19,868 nucleotides of DNA from CAYRVX01 sp964642165. Its GTDB lineage: Bacteria; Planctomycetota; Phycisphaerae; SM23-33. Shown here in pieces: positions 7,314-16,216 of the stretch. The stretch covers positions 1 to 19,868 of the forward strand of contig CAZXOC010000123.1 of the NCBI GenBank assembly GCA_964642165.1, read 5' to 3'. Numbering within the stretch: the first letter of the stretch is position 1; each line of letters starts with the position of its first letter. The notes under the pieces were generated by a model. That model was not told the DNA's origin. It was given only the letters and a program-made list of their open reading frames with translations, and ran no database searches. The position numbers and the translations under genes are program-made.

Positions 7314-7826
7314 CTACGCGGGCCCGCGCGCCGGGTGCCGGAGCCGGCCTCGGATCGCGCCGAGCAGAACCAGCCCCCCGATCACGACGAAGAGAAGCCC
7401 GATCCCCAACGGGGCGTACGTCGACCAGGAGGTTCCCGTCTCCAGCACCGCGAGGCGGGGATCCTCCGGGTCGTAGTAGGCCGTGACCTTCCTGCCCTTC
7501 GGGTAGCGGTTCACGACCTTCTGCGCCCGGGCGGCGTCGCTGCTGCTGTGGTCGCCGAAGCTGACGCAGTCGCACGTATACGTCCGCCCGTCGACGACGT
7601 ACTCGTAGCGCACCCGGGGCGAGTAGACGATCGACGTGCGCCGCCGCCTGCCGGTCCACGACGTGTGCCGCTTCTTCGCCACCTCGGACGAGCGAACCGC
7701 CGCCTCCGTGGAGGCCCAGCCCGCACTCGCCCGGGCACGAACCAGGTCCCTCACGCCCAGGACGGTGACCGTGACGCCCAGGGCGAGAAAGGCCAGCGAG
7801 AACACCACGCTCCACGGCTTCTTCAT
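7314..7826 (-). CDS. DUF3592 membrane protein
   Basis: 170 residues with one hydrophobic helix near each end (about 6-25 and 138-158) and a soluble, probably extracytoplasmic, domain between. The middle contains VRYEYVVDGRTYTCDCVSFG, RYPKGRKVTAYYDPEDPRLAVLE, the standard pattern of DUF3592 proteins, shown here in parts (residues 72-91 and 108-130). Two cysteines (85 and 87) could form a redox or metal pair. A good ribosome binding site (GGAGGTG, complement of 7834-7840) precedes the ATG. It lies 128 bp downstream of the GH16 gene on the same strand and may share its transcript. The function of the family is unknown. Confidence 0.88.
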   Translation of the reverse strand: MKKPWSVVFSLAFLALGVTVTVLGVRDLVRARASAGWASTEAAVRSSEVAKKRHTSWTGRRRRTSIVYSPRVRYEYVVDGRTYTCDCVSFGDHSSSDAARAQKVVNRYPKGRKVTAYYDPEDPRLAVLETGTSWSTYAPLGIGLLFVVIGGLVLLGAIRGRLRHPARGPA

Positions 7827-7954
7827 GTCGCGTCACCTCCACGCGGGCGGACCGCGGCGGCGCCCAAGCGTGCCGCGATGCGAGCCGCCCTCCGCGGATA
7901 GGGACGCCCCCGGCCGGGCGGGCATTCGCGCGTTTCTCGCGGCGGCGGGAGGCC

Positions 7955-8758
7955 CTACGGGCGGGCGGACGCCCTGGCGGGCCGCGGGCGCTTCTTGTAC
8001 ACGCGGACGTAGTCGAACGACGCGCTGTCCGGCAGCTTCGCCTGGCGGACGTCGCCGGCCCACCGGCCGACCTCCAGGCTCAGGATGATGTACTCCGGCC
8101 GGTGCGAGACGCCCTTGCTCGTGCGCCACGTCTCCTTGCCGTCGACGTAGAAGACGTACTCGTCCTTCGTCCACTCCAGGCCGACGGTGTGCCAGCCCTT
8201 GCTCAGGCCCGGCTGCTCGTGGACGCGTGCGGCGGACTTGTGGTCCTTGCCGTAGCCGTCCCAGTGCAGCGTGTGCTGGATCCGGTCGCCGCGCTTGGTG
8301 AGAAACTCGAAGATGTCGATCTCCGTGCCGGCGCGCTTCGGGTCGCCGACGACCTTCCCGTACGACGGCGACTGCAGCCAGAACGCCGACCAGTGCCCGA
8401 CCTGCGTCTGGAGCTTCACGCGGCACTCGAAGTAGCCGAAGGCCCGCTCGAACTTGCCCTGCGTGCCGATCATGCCGGTGTGGAACTTCTCGCCGGCCTT
8501 CGTGGTGGTGATGACGAGATGGCCCCTGCCGTCGAGGCGGACGGCCTCCTTGACGTTCACGCCGCCCTTGCGCGGGCCGAGCTGGCGGTAGCTCCACTTC
8601 GTCGGGTCCAGCGTCTTGCCGTCGAACTCGTCGTGCCAGACGAGGTTCGCGTCGGCGGGTCGCGTCGCGGCCGGACGCTTGCCGGCGGCGATGGCCGAGC
8701 ACGCCGCGAGGAGGCACGCCGCGGCCGCGGCGGCACGTCGGAGGGGTTGTCCATGCAT
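7955..8758 (-). CDS. GH16 family glycoside hydrolase, probable lipoprotein
   Basis: 267 residues. An alanine-rich export signal ends in a lipobox-like L17-A-A-C20, suggesting a lipid-anchored outer-surface enzyme. The mature part opens with LVWHDEFDGKTLDPTKWSY, a typical GH16 start. It contains RVKLQTQVGHWSAFWLQ (113-129) and the catalytic motif E146-I-D-I-F-E151 (nucleophile E146, helper D148, acid/base E151 by family rule). It ends with SFDYVRVYKK (247-256). GH16 enzymes cut beta-1,3 or beta-1,4 glucans and galactans such as laminarin, agar and carrageenan. The exact substrate cannot be read here, though nearby sulfatases favour a sulfated polymer. The start at 8758 is preferred over an in-frame ATG at 8872 because the longer version adds 38 residues before the signal peptide and AAGGAA (complement of 8768-8773) precedes 8758. 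Confidence 0.93.
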   Translation of the reverse strand: MHGQPLRRAAAAAACLLAACSAIAAGKRPAATRPADANLVWHDEFDGKTLDPTKWSYRQLGPRKGGVNVKEAVRLDGRGHLVITTTKAGEKFHTGMIGTQGKFERAFGYFECRVKLQTQVGHWSAFWLQSPSYGKVVGDPKRAGTEIDIFEFLTKRGDRIQHTLHWDGYGKDHKSAARVHEQPGLSKGWHTVGLEWTKDEYVFYVDGKETWRTSKGVSHRPEYIILSLEVGRWAGDVRQAKLPDSASFDYVRVYKKRPRPARASARP

Positions 8759-8870
8759 GGCGCGGGTTCCTTTCCAGGGCTCGGGCGGCCCGCCGCGGTC
8801 GCCCGCGCGGCGCCGGCCTTCCGCACCTTGAACCGCGCCGCCCCGGCGATGGGTCCCGGCGGCAAGCGGC

Positions 8871-8918
8871 AAAAAGGGGTCAGGCTACTTTTTTGAAAAA
8901 GTAGCCTGACCCCTTTTT
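8871..8918 (-). terminator. Perfect 23-bp-arm palindrome: terminator of the giant gene and REP-like repeat
   Basis: Arms 8871-8893 and 8896-8918 are exact reverse complements around a two-base loop. Each arm has an A-run, GGGGTCAGGCTAC (or its complement) and a T-run, so the transcript on either strand forms a very stable hairpin ending in U's. It starts 22 bp after the stop codon of the 2412-residue gene and before the GH16 gene, the position of a Rho-independent terminator. Its core matches the edge of the RAYT remnant at 3526-3542 (15 of 17), so it is probably also a copy of a dispersed REP repeat. Confidence 0.85.
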
Positions 8919-8940
8919 TCGGGGAAGGGCGGCGGAGGCG

Positions 8941-11900
8941 TCACGGGCGCAGGAGGCGTTGGGCGCTGCGCTGGACCGCGCGGTGGTTGTCGGTCCACGT
9001 GCCGGCGGCGATCCGCTCGTAGAGCCGGCGCGCCTCGGCCGCCTTGCCGTGCTGCTGGAGAAGCTGCGCCCGGTTCCAGAGCGTCTTCGGGTCGGTCGGA
9101 TCCAGCTCGGAGGCGACCGCGTAGGCGCGGTCGGCCAGTTCGGCCTCGCCCTCGCCGGCCAGCTCGCCGGCCAGCTTGACCCACGGCTGGGCCTCGGTGG
9201 GTTTGGCAGCCAGGGGGCTGGTCAGGTACTCCCACGCCAGCTCGCGCGCCCCGGCGCGGCGAAGGGCCTTCGCGGCGGCGTGGCAGGCGGCCGTGGGGTC
9301 GGCCTCCAGCGCCCGCCACCGGTCGGCGGTGCGGACCACGTTCACCAGCAGCTCGCGCGGCGGCTCGCCCCGCGGCGAGGCGGTCGCCCGGGCCAGCCCG
9401 GCGTAGGCGCCCAGCAGCCGCGCGAACCGCGCCCGCCAGGTGCGGAGGTTCGCCGTCTCGCCCAGGCGGCGGTACGTCAGGTCCAGCGCCCGCTCGTGGC
9501 AGGACAGGGCCTTCGCCGTGCGCCCGCCGACGGCGGCGATCCGCGCGGCGGTCAGCCAAAGCGCCGGCACGCCCGCCAGGCGCTTGTCCTGGAGCGTCTC
9601 GTCCAGCAGCGCCTCGGCGCGGGCCCACTGCCCCTCGCGGCAGTAGTACTTGACGGCCGCGAGCTTCATCGGACCTCGCTCGTTCGCCGGGGCGTCGCGT
9701 CGGGCCAGGGCCAGCAGCTCCGCCCCCAGCGCGGCGTCGCCGACGCGCCGGCAGTGCCAGGCCAGCTCGACGGCCGTCGGCCGGTCCCCCGCCTTCAGCA
9801 GCTTGGACGCCGACTCGACGATCAGCTCCCGCCAGCCGCTGCCCTTCGTGGCCTGGTGAAGGGCCTCGTCGAACCACAGCGGCATCCCGCGGGCGGCGGC
9901 GGCGCGGTGGAGCTGCCGGAATTGCTTGGCCGCCTCCTTGCGCTTGCCCGCGCGAAGGCGGAAGCGGGCGGCCTCGTACCGCGCGAAGCTCGCCAGCCCG
10001 GGCGCCTCGCCGAAGCGCTCGAACGCCCCGGCCAGCTCGGCGTGCATGGGATCGCACGCGCCGGCCTCGACGAGCCGCGCCGCCTCGGCCAGCAGCGCCC
10101 ACGAGAGGGCCGTCTCGCCCGTGCGATCGAGGTACGTCAGGGCGGCCCGACACCAGGCCTTGGCGACGCCCTTGTCGCGGCGCGTCTCGCCGTCGCGGAG
10201 GCGCAGCCACAGCCGCCGGAAGCCCGCCAGGCGGACGAGGAAATCCTCGTCGTGGAAGCCGAACTGCCTGTAGTCGAACGTGGCGTCGTCGCTCGGGGCG
10301 TCCCGGCCGGTCGCCTCGAGATACCTCGCGACGTGCCGTGCCGTCAGCTCCTTCGGCGGCTTCTCGTCCGACCCGGCGGCGCGGAGCAGGACGTACAGGC
10401 CGACGCGCCGGTCGCCGCGGTCGAGGAAGCGGCTGTGGAGCACCCGCCGGGCGATCCAGCGGTGGTACTCCTGGCCCGCGGCGACGGCCGCGGAGACGTA
10501 CGCCGTCGCCGCGTCCTTCGCCCACGACGCGCTGAGGCGCCCGTTGAGCCCGCGCGACGCCACGACGTGCTTCGGCGTGCGGTGCGGCAGGGGCAGGACG
10601 ACGAGCTCGTCGAGCTTGGGCTTCAGGTCGGGCGCGTCGGTGGGCCGGAGCCGGCAGTCGGCCGTCGCCAGGACGCGCCCGTCGCCGTCGAGCCACTGGA
10701 CGCGCCCGGCGTCCGAGAGCACCTGGCGCAGCAGCAGGCGGCCTTCGGCGCCGACGAGCCGCCGCTCCGCCAGCCGCCCGTCGGGCGCGAAGCGCAGGTG
10801 CAGGGCGCGCCGCGGGGAGGGCGCGCCCTGCCGGGCGGGCAGCGGCGTGACGACCACCGTGCGATCGGGCCCGAGGCTCACGTCGGCCCCGATCGCCAGA
10901 TCCTCCGCGGGCAGGGCGATCCACGGCAGCGCGGCCGAGAGCTGGCGGCGGTGGAAGCGGCTGACGGCCCGCCGTCCGGCCAGGCCGATCTCCGGGTACA
11001 GGTGCAGCAGCGAGTGCCCGTTGCAGACGACCTTCTCGATCAGCCCGAGGCTCGTGGCCCGTCGGACGACGTACTCGCCGGCGGCGCTGAACTTCACGAC
11101 GCGCGTCAGCCCGTCGTCGCGGCCGGGGAAGCTGACCGTCCGCCACCCGGCGGCGCGGGCCTTGTCGATGAGCACCCGCGCGGCGTGGACGACGTGCCCG
11201 CGCTTGGGGCGGTCGGCGGGCGGGCCGGCGGCCTCCAGGGCCGCCAGCACGTCCGCCCGCTGCGTGTTCAGCCCCGGCGCGTACAGCGTCAGGTCGTCGA
11301 AGCAGCCGCGCCGGCCCGAGAAGACCGGCCGCTGGTACGTCCGCGTTCGCGGCGGGCCCGCGAAGCGGACGCCCACGTCGACCCGGCCGTGGACCTCGGA
11401 GTTCGAGAGCTCGCGCCCCCGCGTGGGGGCGCCCCGGCCCCGGCCCGCGCGCATCTGCTGGAGCAGCTCGGCGACCTCGCGGTGGTTCCCGGCCGTCTGC
11501 GAGACGACGAGCCGGCCGTTGAGGACCTGGATGAACCCGGTGCCGGGCCCGCCGCCTTCCTCATCGCCCCAGGAGTCGCGGTCGATGGCGTTGCGGACCA
11601 GCTTGACGAACTCCTCGGTGAGCTTCTCCTTGGTGATCTCCTCCCCTTCCTGGCGTTCGCGGTACTCCTCGGCCTCGAAGAACCCGCCGCTTCCGCCCTC
11701 ATCCCAGAGGTCGCCCCCGCTCGCGATCCAACCGGCGTCGAAGTCGCCGGAGAACAGCTCCCCGAACCGCTCGGGGCCGCGGTCGTCGGCCCACTTGTCG
11801 ACGCGGAGAACGGACTGCACTCTGCGGAGGACGTCGGCGGCGGTTCTGTCGGCGCGGGGGACGGATTGCGCCCTGCGGAGGACGTCGGCGGCGGTTCGCG

Positions 11901-14900
11901 AGGTGCGCGGCGTGCGGCCTCGCACGGTCCCGAACGCGGGGACGAGCAGGTCGCGGATGTCGTACACGCGCCGGGTCGTCTTGCGCGACAGGTCGGCCCG
12001 GGGGGAGATCGTCAGCACTCCTCCGTCGATCGTGTAGTCCGGCTCGGCGTCCGCCCCGGCGGCGGCGGCGCCCACGTCCGCCAGCACCAGCTCCAGCGCC
12101 CGCTGGACGGGGATGTCCTTTACGTCCACGCTGACCTTGGTTCTCTTCTCGATGCCGCCGGCCGTCAGGGCACGCCAACTGACGTGGATGTTCACCCCGG
12201 AGTACTCCCGCAGGAACTGGACGACGTCCTTGAAGTCGATGTCGGCGAAGGTGAAGCGCTCGATGCGGCGCTGGAGCTTCTCGCGGACCTCGACGTCCTC
12301 CGGCGACTCGCCCGGGCGCAGCGCGGGGAAGCCCCGCTCTCGCGCCAGCTCGCCCCAGCTCTTCGGATAGCGCAGGTACTCGTTCCACCGCACGTGGCCG
12401 CCGGTCGGACGCTTCGTCGAGCGCGACGCGGCGCGCCTCCGCGGGCGGACCAGGTAGACCCGGTCGCCCCAGAGCGCGACGTCGTCGGCCACCAGTCGGT
12501 CTTCCCCGTACCATTGGCTGGCGACGGGGCTATGGCCCAGCACCGGCAGGTTGTACTCGTAGGCGGCGACCAACCCCGGGTCGCGCGGAACAAGCGTCGT
12601 CGTGCCGAGCGTGGTCAGGTGGCCGCGCACAGACAGCGGATCGACCACCCGAAGGTCTGTCCCCTCGGTGCCGCGGAGGCCCCGGAGCGTCCGGCCGCTC
12701 GGGGTCAACGAGACACTGGGGACGTAGTACCAGCCTGCGTTCACGTCGCGGAAGGGCAAGTCGTCCACCACGCCCGCCCCGTCGTCATCGCGCCCCCACA
12801 GCCCGGTGCGGGGGTCCCACAGGTGCACGGGGGTGAAGGTCCGGTCCGTCCAGTCGCCGTTGACGACCTGCCCGCCCACCAGGAGCGTGCCGCCGTCGGG
12901 CACGATGACCGTGGTCTCGAAGTTGTTGAACCGCCGCTCGTCCGTGCTGAGCTCCACGCTCCACACGCTCGGCACCTGCGAGGAGAACGACACCCAGCCC
13001 GCGTTGGCGTACCGGAACCCGCCGTCCTGAAGCTCGACGACCGGCCCCATCAGGAAGCCGTCCCGCGCCGAGCGATCATGCGTCCTCGTCCAGTGCGACA
13101 CGTAGGTCACCTCGTCGCCGGAGGTGGTGAAGATGCGCTGGCCGCGGACGCCGACGTCGGGCAGGTTCACGCTCCAGTCCGTCGTGAGCGTTCCGACGCC
13201 GACCGCGCCGCTCAGGTCGACCACGCCCAGGGCGTAGTAGTCCGATCGCCCGTTCACGTCGACGACGCGGTAGCCGGGCACCCACGACCAGAAGTGGGCC
13301 GCGTTGTCGTCCCGGTCGAACCCGCCGACGTAGGACAGCGTGTCGTAGCTTCCGATGGCGAGGCGCGACCCGTCGATCGCGCCGATGGTGCGGACGCGGC
13401 GGTCCGGCGTGGACTGGGGCCGGTCCGCCGGCTGGAGCACGGGCGGGCCCGAGCGGACCAGCACGGTTCGCAGGACCGCCTTGCGCCAGGGCTTGGCCGA
13501 CGGGCGCGCCGGCTTCTTGTCCAGGGGCTCGGGAGAGGGCTTGGCCTTCTCGCCGCCGGGACGCCGCGGCTCGCGGACGACGGGGATCCGCTCCGGGCAC
13601 GGGTACAGCGCCCAGTGGTCCTTCCGCCCCCGGTCCACCTTGTACTGCTGGTACATCTGCTCGTTCTCCAGCACCAGCAGCGACGTGAACGGGCTCATCA
13701 CGTACATCGCCTTGCTCAGCTCGACGACGCGCGGGCGGTTCTTGGCGGGGTTCTCGGCCAGCAGGCGGTCGATCTCCTGCCGGGCCCAGATTCGCGGCAG
13801 GTAGTCGGCCTTCTCGGCCACGTCGCGGACGGGCAGCTCGGCCGTCCAGTCCTCGCCGTCCAGCGTGCCCTCGACGCGGACGGCCTTCGGCGGCCCGGCC
13901 GAGTCGGGCGTCCGCAGGATCGCGCAGAGCACTTCCCCCTGGGCGAGGGCGTCCTGGCAGGGGACGAACGCCCGCCCGTCGGGCTCGCCGGTGACGCGGA
14001 GCTTCAGCAGCCGCGGCGTGTTCAGCGTGGCGGCCACCTCCAGCGCCCGCCAGGCGACGTTCTCGTCGGGGTTGATCTGGGTGAAGTGGCCCCCGGTCCG
14101 GGCGGCGGCGGCCTTCATGAAGTCCCGCGCCCAGCGCTTGCCGACGCCCACGCCGACGTACGTCGCGCCGGCGGGCAGGCGCTCGAGCAGCTTCGGGCGG
14201 TCGCGCTGCCCCAGCGCCGGGATCCCCGAGCCGACGTGCACCAGGTGGGCGCTGTCGCCGAGGCGGCACAGCTCGCCCGCGACGGCGAGCGCCTGCTCCA
14301 GGTCCAGCGCGCCGATCAGGTGCGCGCCGTCGAGGAAGGTCATCGCCCGCTCGACGTTCTCCGGCGAAGCCGCCAGCGGCTCGTCGGCGAGGACCTTCGC
14401 CCGCGTCCCCGCGGTCAGCACGCAGAACGTGTCGTCGTGCCCCGACGCCGAGAGGATGCCGCGGACGACCTCGATCTGCGCCCGCGCCAGCAGCGGGTCG
14501 CGGTCCGCCGACGACTCGAACAGGAACACCCAGTGCCGCCGCCGGGGGCGCGGGCCCGCGGGCAGCTCCGGGCGGTAGTGCAGCGCCAGGTACCTCGCGC
14601 GGTCGTGCGTCGCCGAGGAGAACCGCGCGCTCGCCTCGCCCCGGGCGGCGGCCTCCGCGCCGGCGTCGTGCAGGCGGAGGACCACGTCCGTGTCGGCCCG
14701 GGCGTCCTTGGCCTCGGCCGAGAGGAACAGGTCGTCGCCGTCGGTGTCGGCCGTCATCTCGTGGGAGTCGCACGCCCACTCGAACGCCGCCCCGTGGCGC
14801 ACGCGGGCGCGGAACGACCACGTGCCGACCTTCTCCATGCTGTGCCCGGCGGGGAAGCGGTACGACGTCCGCCCGTACAGGCTGGCGAGCTGCTGCGTGT

Positions 14901-16179
14901 AGCTCAGGATGATCCGCTTCTCCTGGCGCGGCTCGAGCGGGAAGACGCGCATCTTGAACGTCGTGCCGTCCATCCACTCCAGCAGCGCCGGGTCGAGCAT
15001 CTTATTGACGATGTCCTGGAAGACCTGGCGCGCCCGCGTGCGCTCGACCATGCCGCCTTCCATGAGCTTGCCGTTGACGTACATGGCCAGGCGGCTCAGC
15101 GAGGCGTCGGCGGGCAGCGGGAAGTAGAACGTGCCCTCCAGCCGCCGGCCGGTGTGGTTGAAGTACGTCTGGTCGATCGTCGTGCGGGCGAAGCCGTCCT
15201 CGAGATGGGCGTCCACGTGGAGCCGGCGGAGCGAGAGCTTCACGTCGCCAGCGTCGTCCTTGGCGACCAGCGCCCCGCCGGCGTGCTTGCTCCGGGGCAC
15301 GAGGGGCGACTGCGCCGCGGCGACAAGGTCCCTCGTCCAGTCCAGCACGTGCGTCGCGCGCGGCAGCGGCACGACGCGGTCGGCGTCGGGGCGGAGCTGC
15401 TGCCCGGCCTCGACGACGCCGGCAAAGCCGCTGACGCGAACCGTGCCCTGCGTGACGGCCACCGACGTCTCGCCGTCGTCGACCCGCACGCCGAAGCGCG
15501 TCCCCGTGGCGGTGATCGTCCGCCGGGGCGTGTGGACGACGAACGTGGCACCCCGGCCGGGGAACGCCGGCGCCGGCGCGACGATCACGTAGACCTCGCC
15601 CCTGTCGAGCCGGACGGCCCGCGGGCCGGTGATCCGCAGCGACGTGCCGCCGTTGACGTACAGCTCCGAGCCGTCGAGCAAGGCGATTCGTCGCCGCCCG
15701 CGCTCATCGGTCGTCACGGCGCTGCCGGGCGAGAGCCTCTGGGCCGCGACCCGCCGCGGACGCGGGCGCGGGCGAAGCAGGTTCTCCACGGGGATCGCCC
15801 GCTCGGGCCCGCCGAGGACCGTCAGCGGAACGGGGCCGGCGCCCGGCGGCTCGACGCCGACCGTCGCCATGGGCACGCGCGGCGGCGCCTTCGGCGCCAT
15901 CTTCCTGCCGACGGCGAAGCCCACCGCCACCGCCGCCGCCGCGGCGGCGACGCGCAACAGCCAACCCGCGCGCCGCCGGCGCGCCCCCGCCGCCTCGTCC
16001 CGGGCGGCCGCCAGCATCTCCGCCTGCATCTGCGCGGCGAATGTCTCGTTCGGCTCGGCCGGGTCGTACGCGCGCCGCAGCAGCCGCTCGATGTTCCGCT
16101 CCTCGACGGAGCCGGCCTCGATGCCCTTCGCCGGCCCGGCCGGGCGCATGTCCCCGCGTCGCTTGTCCTGTTCGTTCAT
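8941..16179 (-). CDS. Giant single-pass FecR / VIT / VWA-like / secretin-like / TPR protein, probable anti-sigma partner
   Basis: 2412 residues. Residues 1-70 are a charged cytoplasmic segment (VEERNIERLLRRAY, then PNETFAAQMQAEML), without a zinc HxxxCxxC motif. A membrane helix spans 72-91. A FecR domain (about 145-265) contains LLDGSELYVNGGTSL and TITATGTRFGVRV. A VIT domain (about 312-432) contains VERTRARQVFQDIV and FPLEPRQEKRIILSYTQQL. A VWA-like fold (about 548-705) has FESSA where the metal-binding DxSxS should be. Residues 822-845 hold MSPFTSLLVLENEQMYQQY, usual after VIT/VWA pairs. A beta-rich part (930-1245) includes VIVPDGGTLLVGGQ (1092-1105), a secretin-like motif. An STN/secretin-N-like segment lies at 1305-1395 (FADIDFKDVVQFLREYSGVN), then YDIRDLLVP (1406-1414). 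Residues about 1980-2412 are helical and TPR-like (ELDPTDPKTLWNRAQLLQQH). GAGGA (complement of 16186-16190) precedes the ATG; the sigma gene ends 37 bp upstream. Inferred: transmembrane regulator of that sigma factor. Confidence 0.9.
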   Translation of the reverse strand: MNEQDKRRGDMRPAGPAKGIEAGSVEERNIERLLRRAYDPAEPNETFAAQMQAEMLAAARDEAAGARRRRAGWLLRVAAAAAAVAVGFAVGRKMAPKAPPRVPMATVGVEPPGAGPVPLTVLGGPERAIPVENLLRPRPRPRRVAAQRLSPGSAVTTDERGRRRIALLDGSELYVNGGTSLRITGPRAVRLDRGEVYVIVAPAPAFPGRGATFVVHTPRRTITATGTRFGVRVDDGETSVAVTQGTVRVSGFAGVVEAGQQLRPDADRVVPLPRATHVLDWTRDLVAAAQSPLVPRSKHAGGALVAKDDAGDVKLSLRRLHVDAHLEDGFARTTIDQTYFNHTGRRLEGTFYFPLPADASLSRLAMYVNGKLMEGGMVERTRARQVFQDIVNKMLDPALLEWMDGTTFKMRVFPLEPRQEKRIILSYTQQLASLYGRTSYRFPAGHSMEKVGTWSFRARVRHGAAFEWACDSHEMTADTDGDDLFLSAEAKDARADTDVVLRLHDAGAEAAARGEASARFSSATHDRARYLALHYRPELPAGPRPRRRHWVFLFESSADRDPLLARAQIEVVRGILSASGHDDTFCVLTAGTRAKVLADEPLAASPENVERAMTFLDGAHLIGALDLEQALAVAGELCRLGDSAHLVHVGSGIPALGQRDRPKLLERLPAGATYVGVGVGKRWARDFMKAAAARTGGHFTQINPDENVAWRALEVAATLNTPRLLKLRVTGEPDGRAFVPCQDALAQGEVLCAILRTPDSAGPPKAVRVEGTLDGEDWTAELPVRDVAEKADYLPRIWARQEIDRLLAENPAKNRPRVVELSKAMYVMSPFTSLLVLENEQMYQQYKVDRGRKDHWALYPCPERIPVVREPRRPGGEKAKPSPEPLDKKPARPSAKPWRKAVLRTVLVRSGPPVLQPADRPQSTPDRRVRTIGAIDGSRLAIGSYDTLSYVGGFDRDDNAAHFWSWVPGYRVVDVNGRSDYYALGVVDLSGAVGVGTLTTDWSVNLPDVGVRGQRIFTTSGDEVTYVSHWTRTHDRSARDGFLMGPVVELQDGGFRYANAGWVSFSSQVPSVWSVELSTDERRFNNFETTVIVPDGGTLLVGGQVVNGDWTDRTFTPVHLWDPRTGLWGRDDDGAGVVDDLPFRDVNAGWYYVPSVSLTPSGRTLRGLRGTEGTDLRVVDPLSVRGHLTTLGTTTLVPRDPGLVAAYEYNLPVLGHSPVASQWYGEDRLVADDVALWGDRVYLVRPRRRAASRSTKRPTGGHVRWNEYLRYPKSWGELARERGFPALRPGESPEDVEVREKLQRRIERFTFADIDFKDVVQFLREYSGVNIHVSWRALTAGGIEKRTKVSVDVKDIPVQRALELVLADVGAAAAGADAEPDYTIDGGVLTISPRADLSRKTTRRVYDIRDLLVPAFGTVRGRTPRTSRTAADVLRRAQSVPRADRTAADVLRRVQSVLRVDKWADDRGPERFGELFSGDFDAGWIASGGDLWDEGGSGGFFEAEEYRERQEGEEITKEKLTEEFVKLVRNAIDRDSWGDEEGGGPGTGFIQVLNGRLVVSQTAGNHREVAELLQQMRAGRGRGAPTRGRELSNSEVHGRVDVGVRFAGPPRTRTYQRPVFSGRRGCFDDLTLYAPGLNTQRADVLAALEAAGPPADRPKRGHVVHAARVLIDKARAAGWRTVSFPGRDDGLTRVVKFSAAGEYVVRRATSLGLIEKVVCNGHSLLHLYPEIGLAGRRAVSRFHRRQLSAALPWIALPAEDLAIGADVSLGPDRTVVVTPLPARQGAPSPRRALHLRFAPDGRLAERRLVGAEGRLLLRQVLSDAGRVQWLDGDGRVLATADCRLRPTDAPDLKPKLDELVVLPLPHRTPKHVVASRGLNGRLSASWAKDAATAYVSAAVAAGQEYHRWIARRVLHSRFLDRGDRRVGLYVLLRAAGSDEKPPKELTARHVARYLEATGRDAPSDDATFDYRQFGFHDEDFLVRLAGFRRLWLRLRDGETRRDKGVAKAWCRAALTYLDRTGETALSWALLAEAARLVEAGACDPMHAELAGAFERFGEAPGLASFARYEAARFRLRAGKRKEAAKQFRQLHRAAAARGMPLWFDEALHQATKGSGWRELIVESASKLLKAGDRPTAVELAWHCRRVGDAALGAELLALARRDAPANERGPMKLAAVKYYCREGQWARAEALLDETLQDKRLAGVPALWLTAARIAAVGGRTAKALSCHERALDLTYRRLGETANLRTWRARFARLLGAYAGLARATASPRGEPPRELLVNVVRTADRWRALEADPTAACHAAAKALRRAGARELAWEYLTSPLAAKPTEAQPWVKLAGELAGEGEAELADRAYAVASELDPTDPKTLWNRAQLLQQHGKAAEARRLYERIAAGTWTDNHRAVQRSAQRLLRP
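11794..11895 (-). repeat. Two tandem 51-bp (17-residue) repeats inside the giant gene
   Basis: Residues 1429-1445 (TAADVLRRAQSVPRADR) and 1446-1462 (TAADVLRRVQSVLRVDK) are two back-to-back copies of a 17-residue unit. The DNA copies are nearly identical over the TAADVLRR part. The unit lies just after the YDIRDLLVP segment in what looks like a linker. A recent in-frame duplication is the simplest origin, and copy number may vary between strains. Confidence 0.85.
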
Positions 16180-16216
16180 GGCGAGTCCTCGTGATGGAGG
16201 TGGCTTGGTTGGCGGA

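Noticed and set aside
7287..7901. Continuation of the IS1182-type frame over the DUF3592 gene
   Set aside because: No transposase similarity after GDTHPD. The minus-strand DUF3592 protein explains this stretch.
8759..8872. Longer GH16 start at 8872
   Set aside because: It would put 38 charged residues before the export signal and begin inside the terminator palindrome.
10280..12037. Plus-strand frame of 585 codons
   Set aside because: Ser/Arg/Pro-rich translation without domains, fully inside the giant minus-strand gene; a compositional artefact.
8959..16194. Plus-strand open frame of 2411 codons opposite the giant gene
   Set aside because: It mirrors the minus-strand gene codon for codon. 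Its translation is Arg/Gly/Pro/Ala-rich low-complexity sequence with no recognisable domain. In GC-saturated genes the antisense frame rarely meets stops, so this is a shadow.
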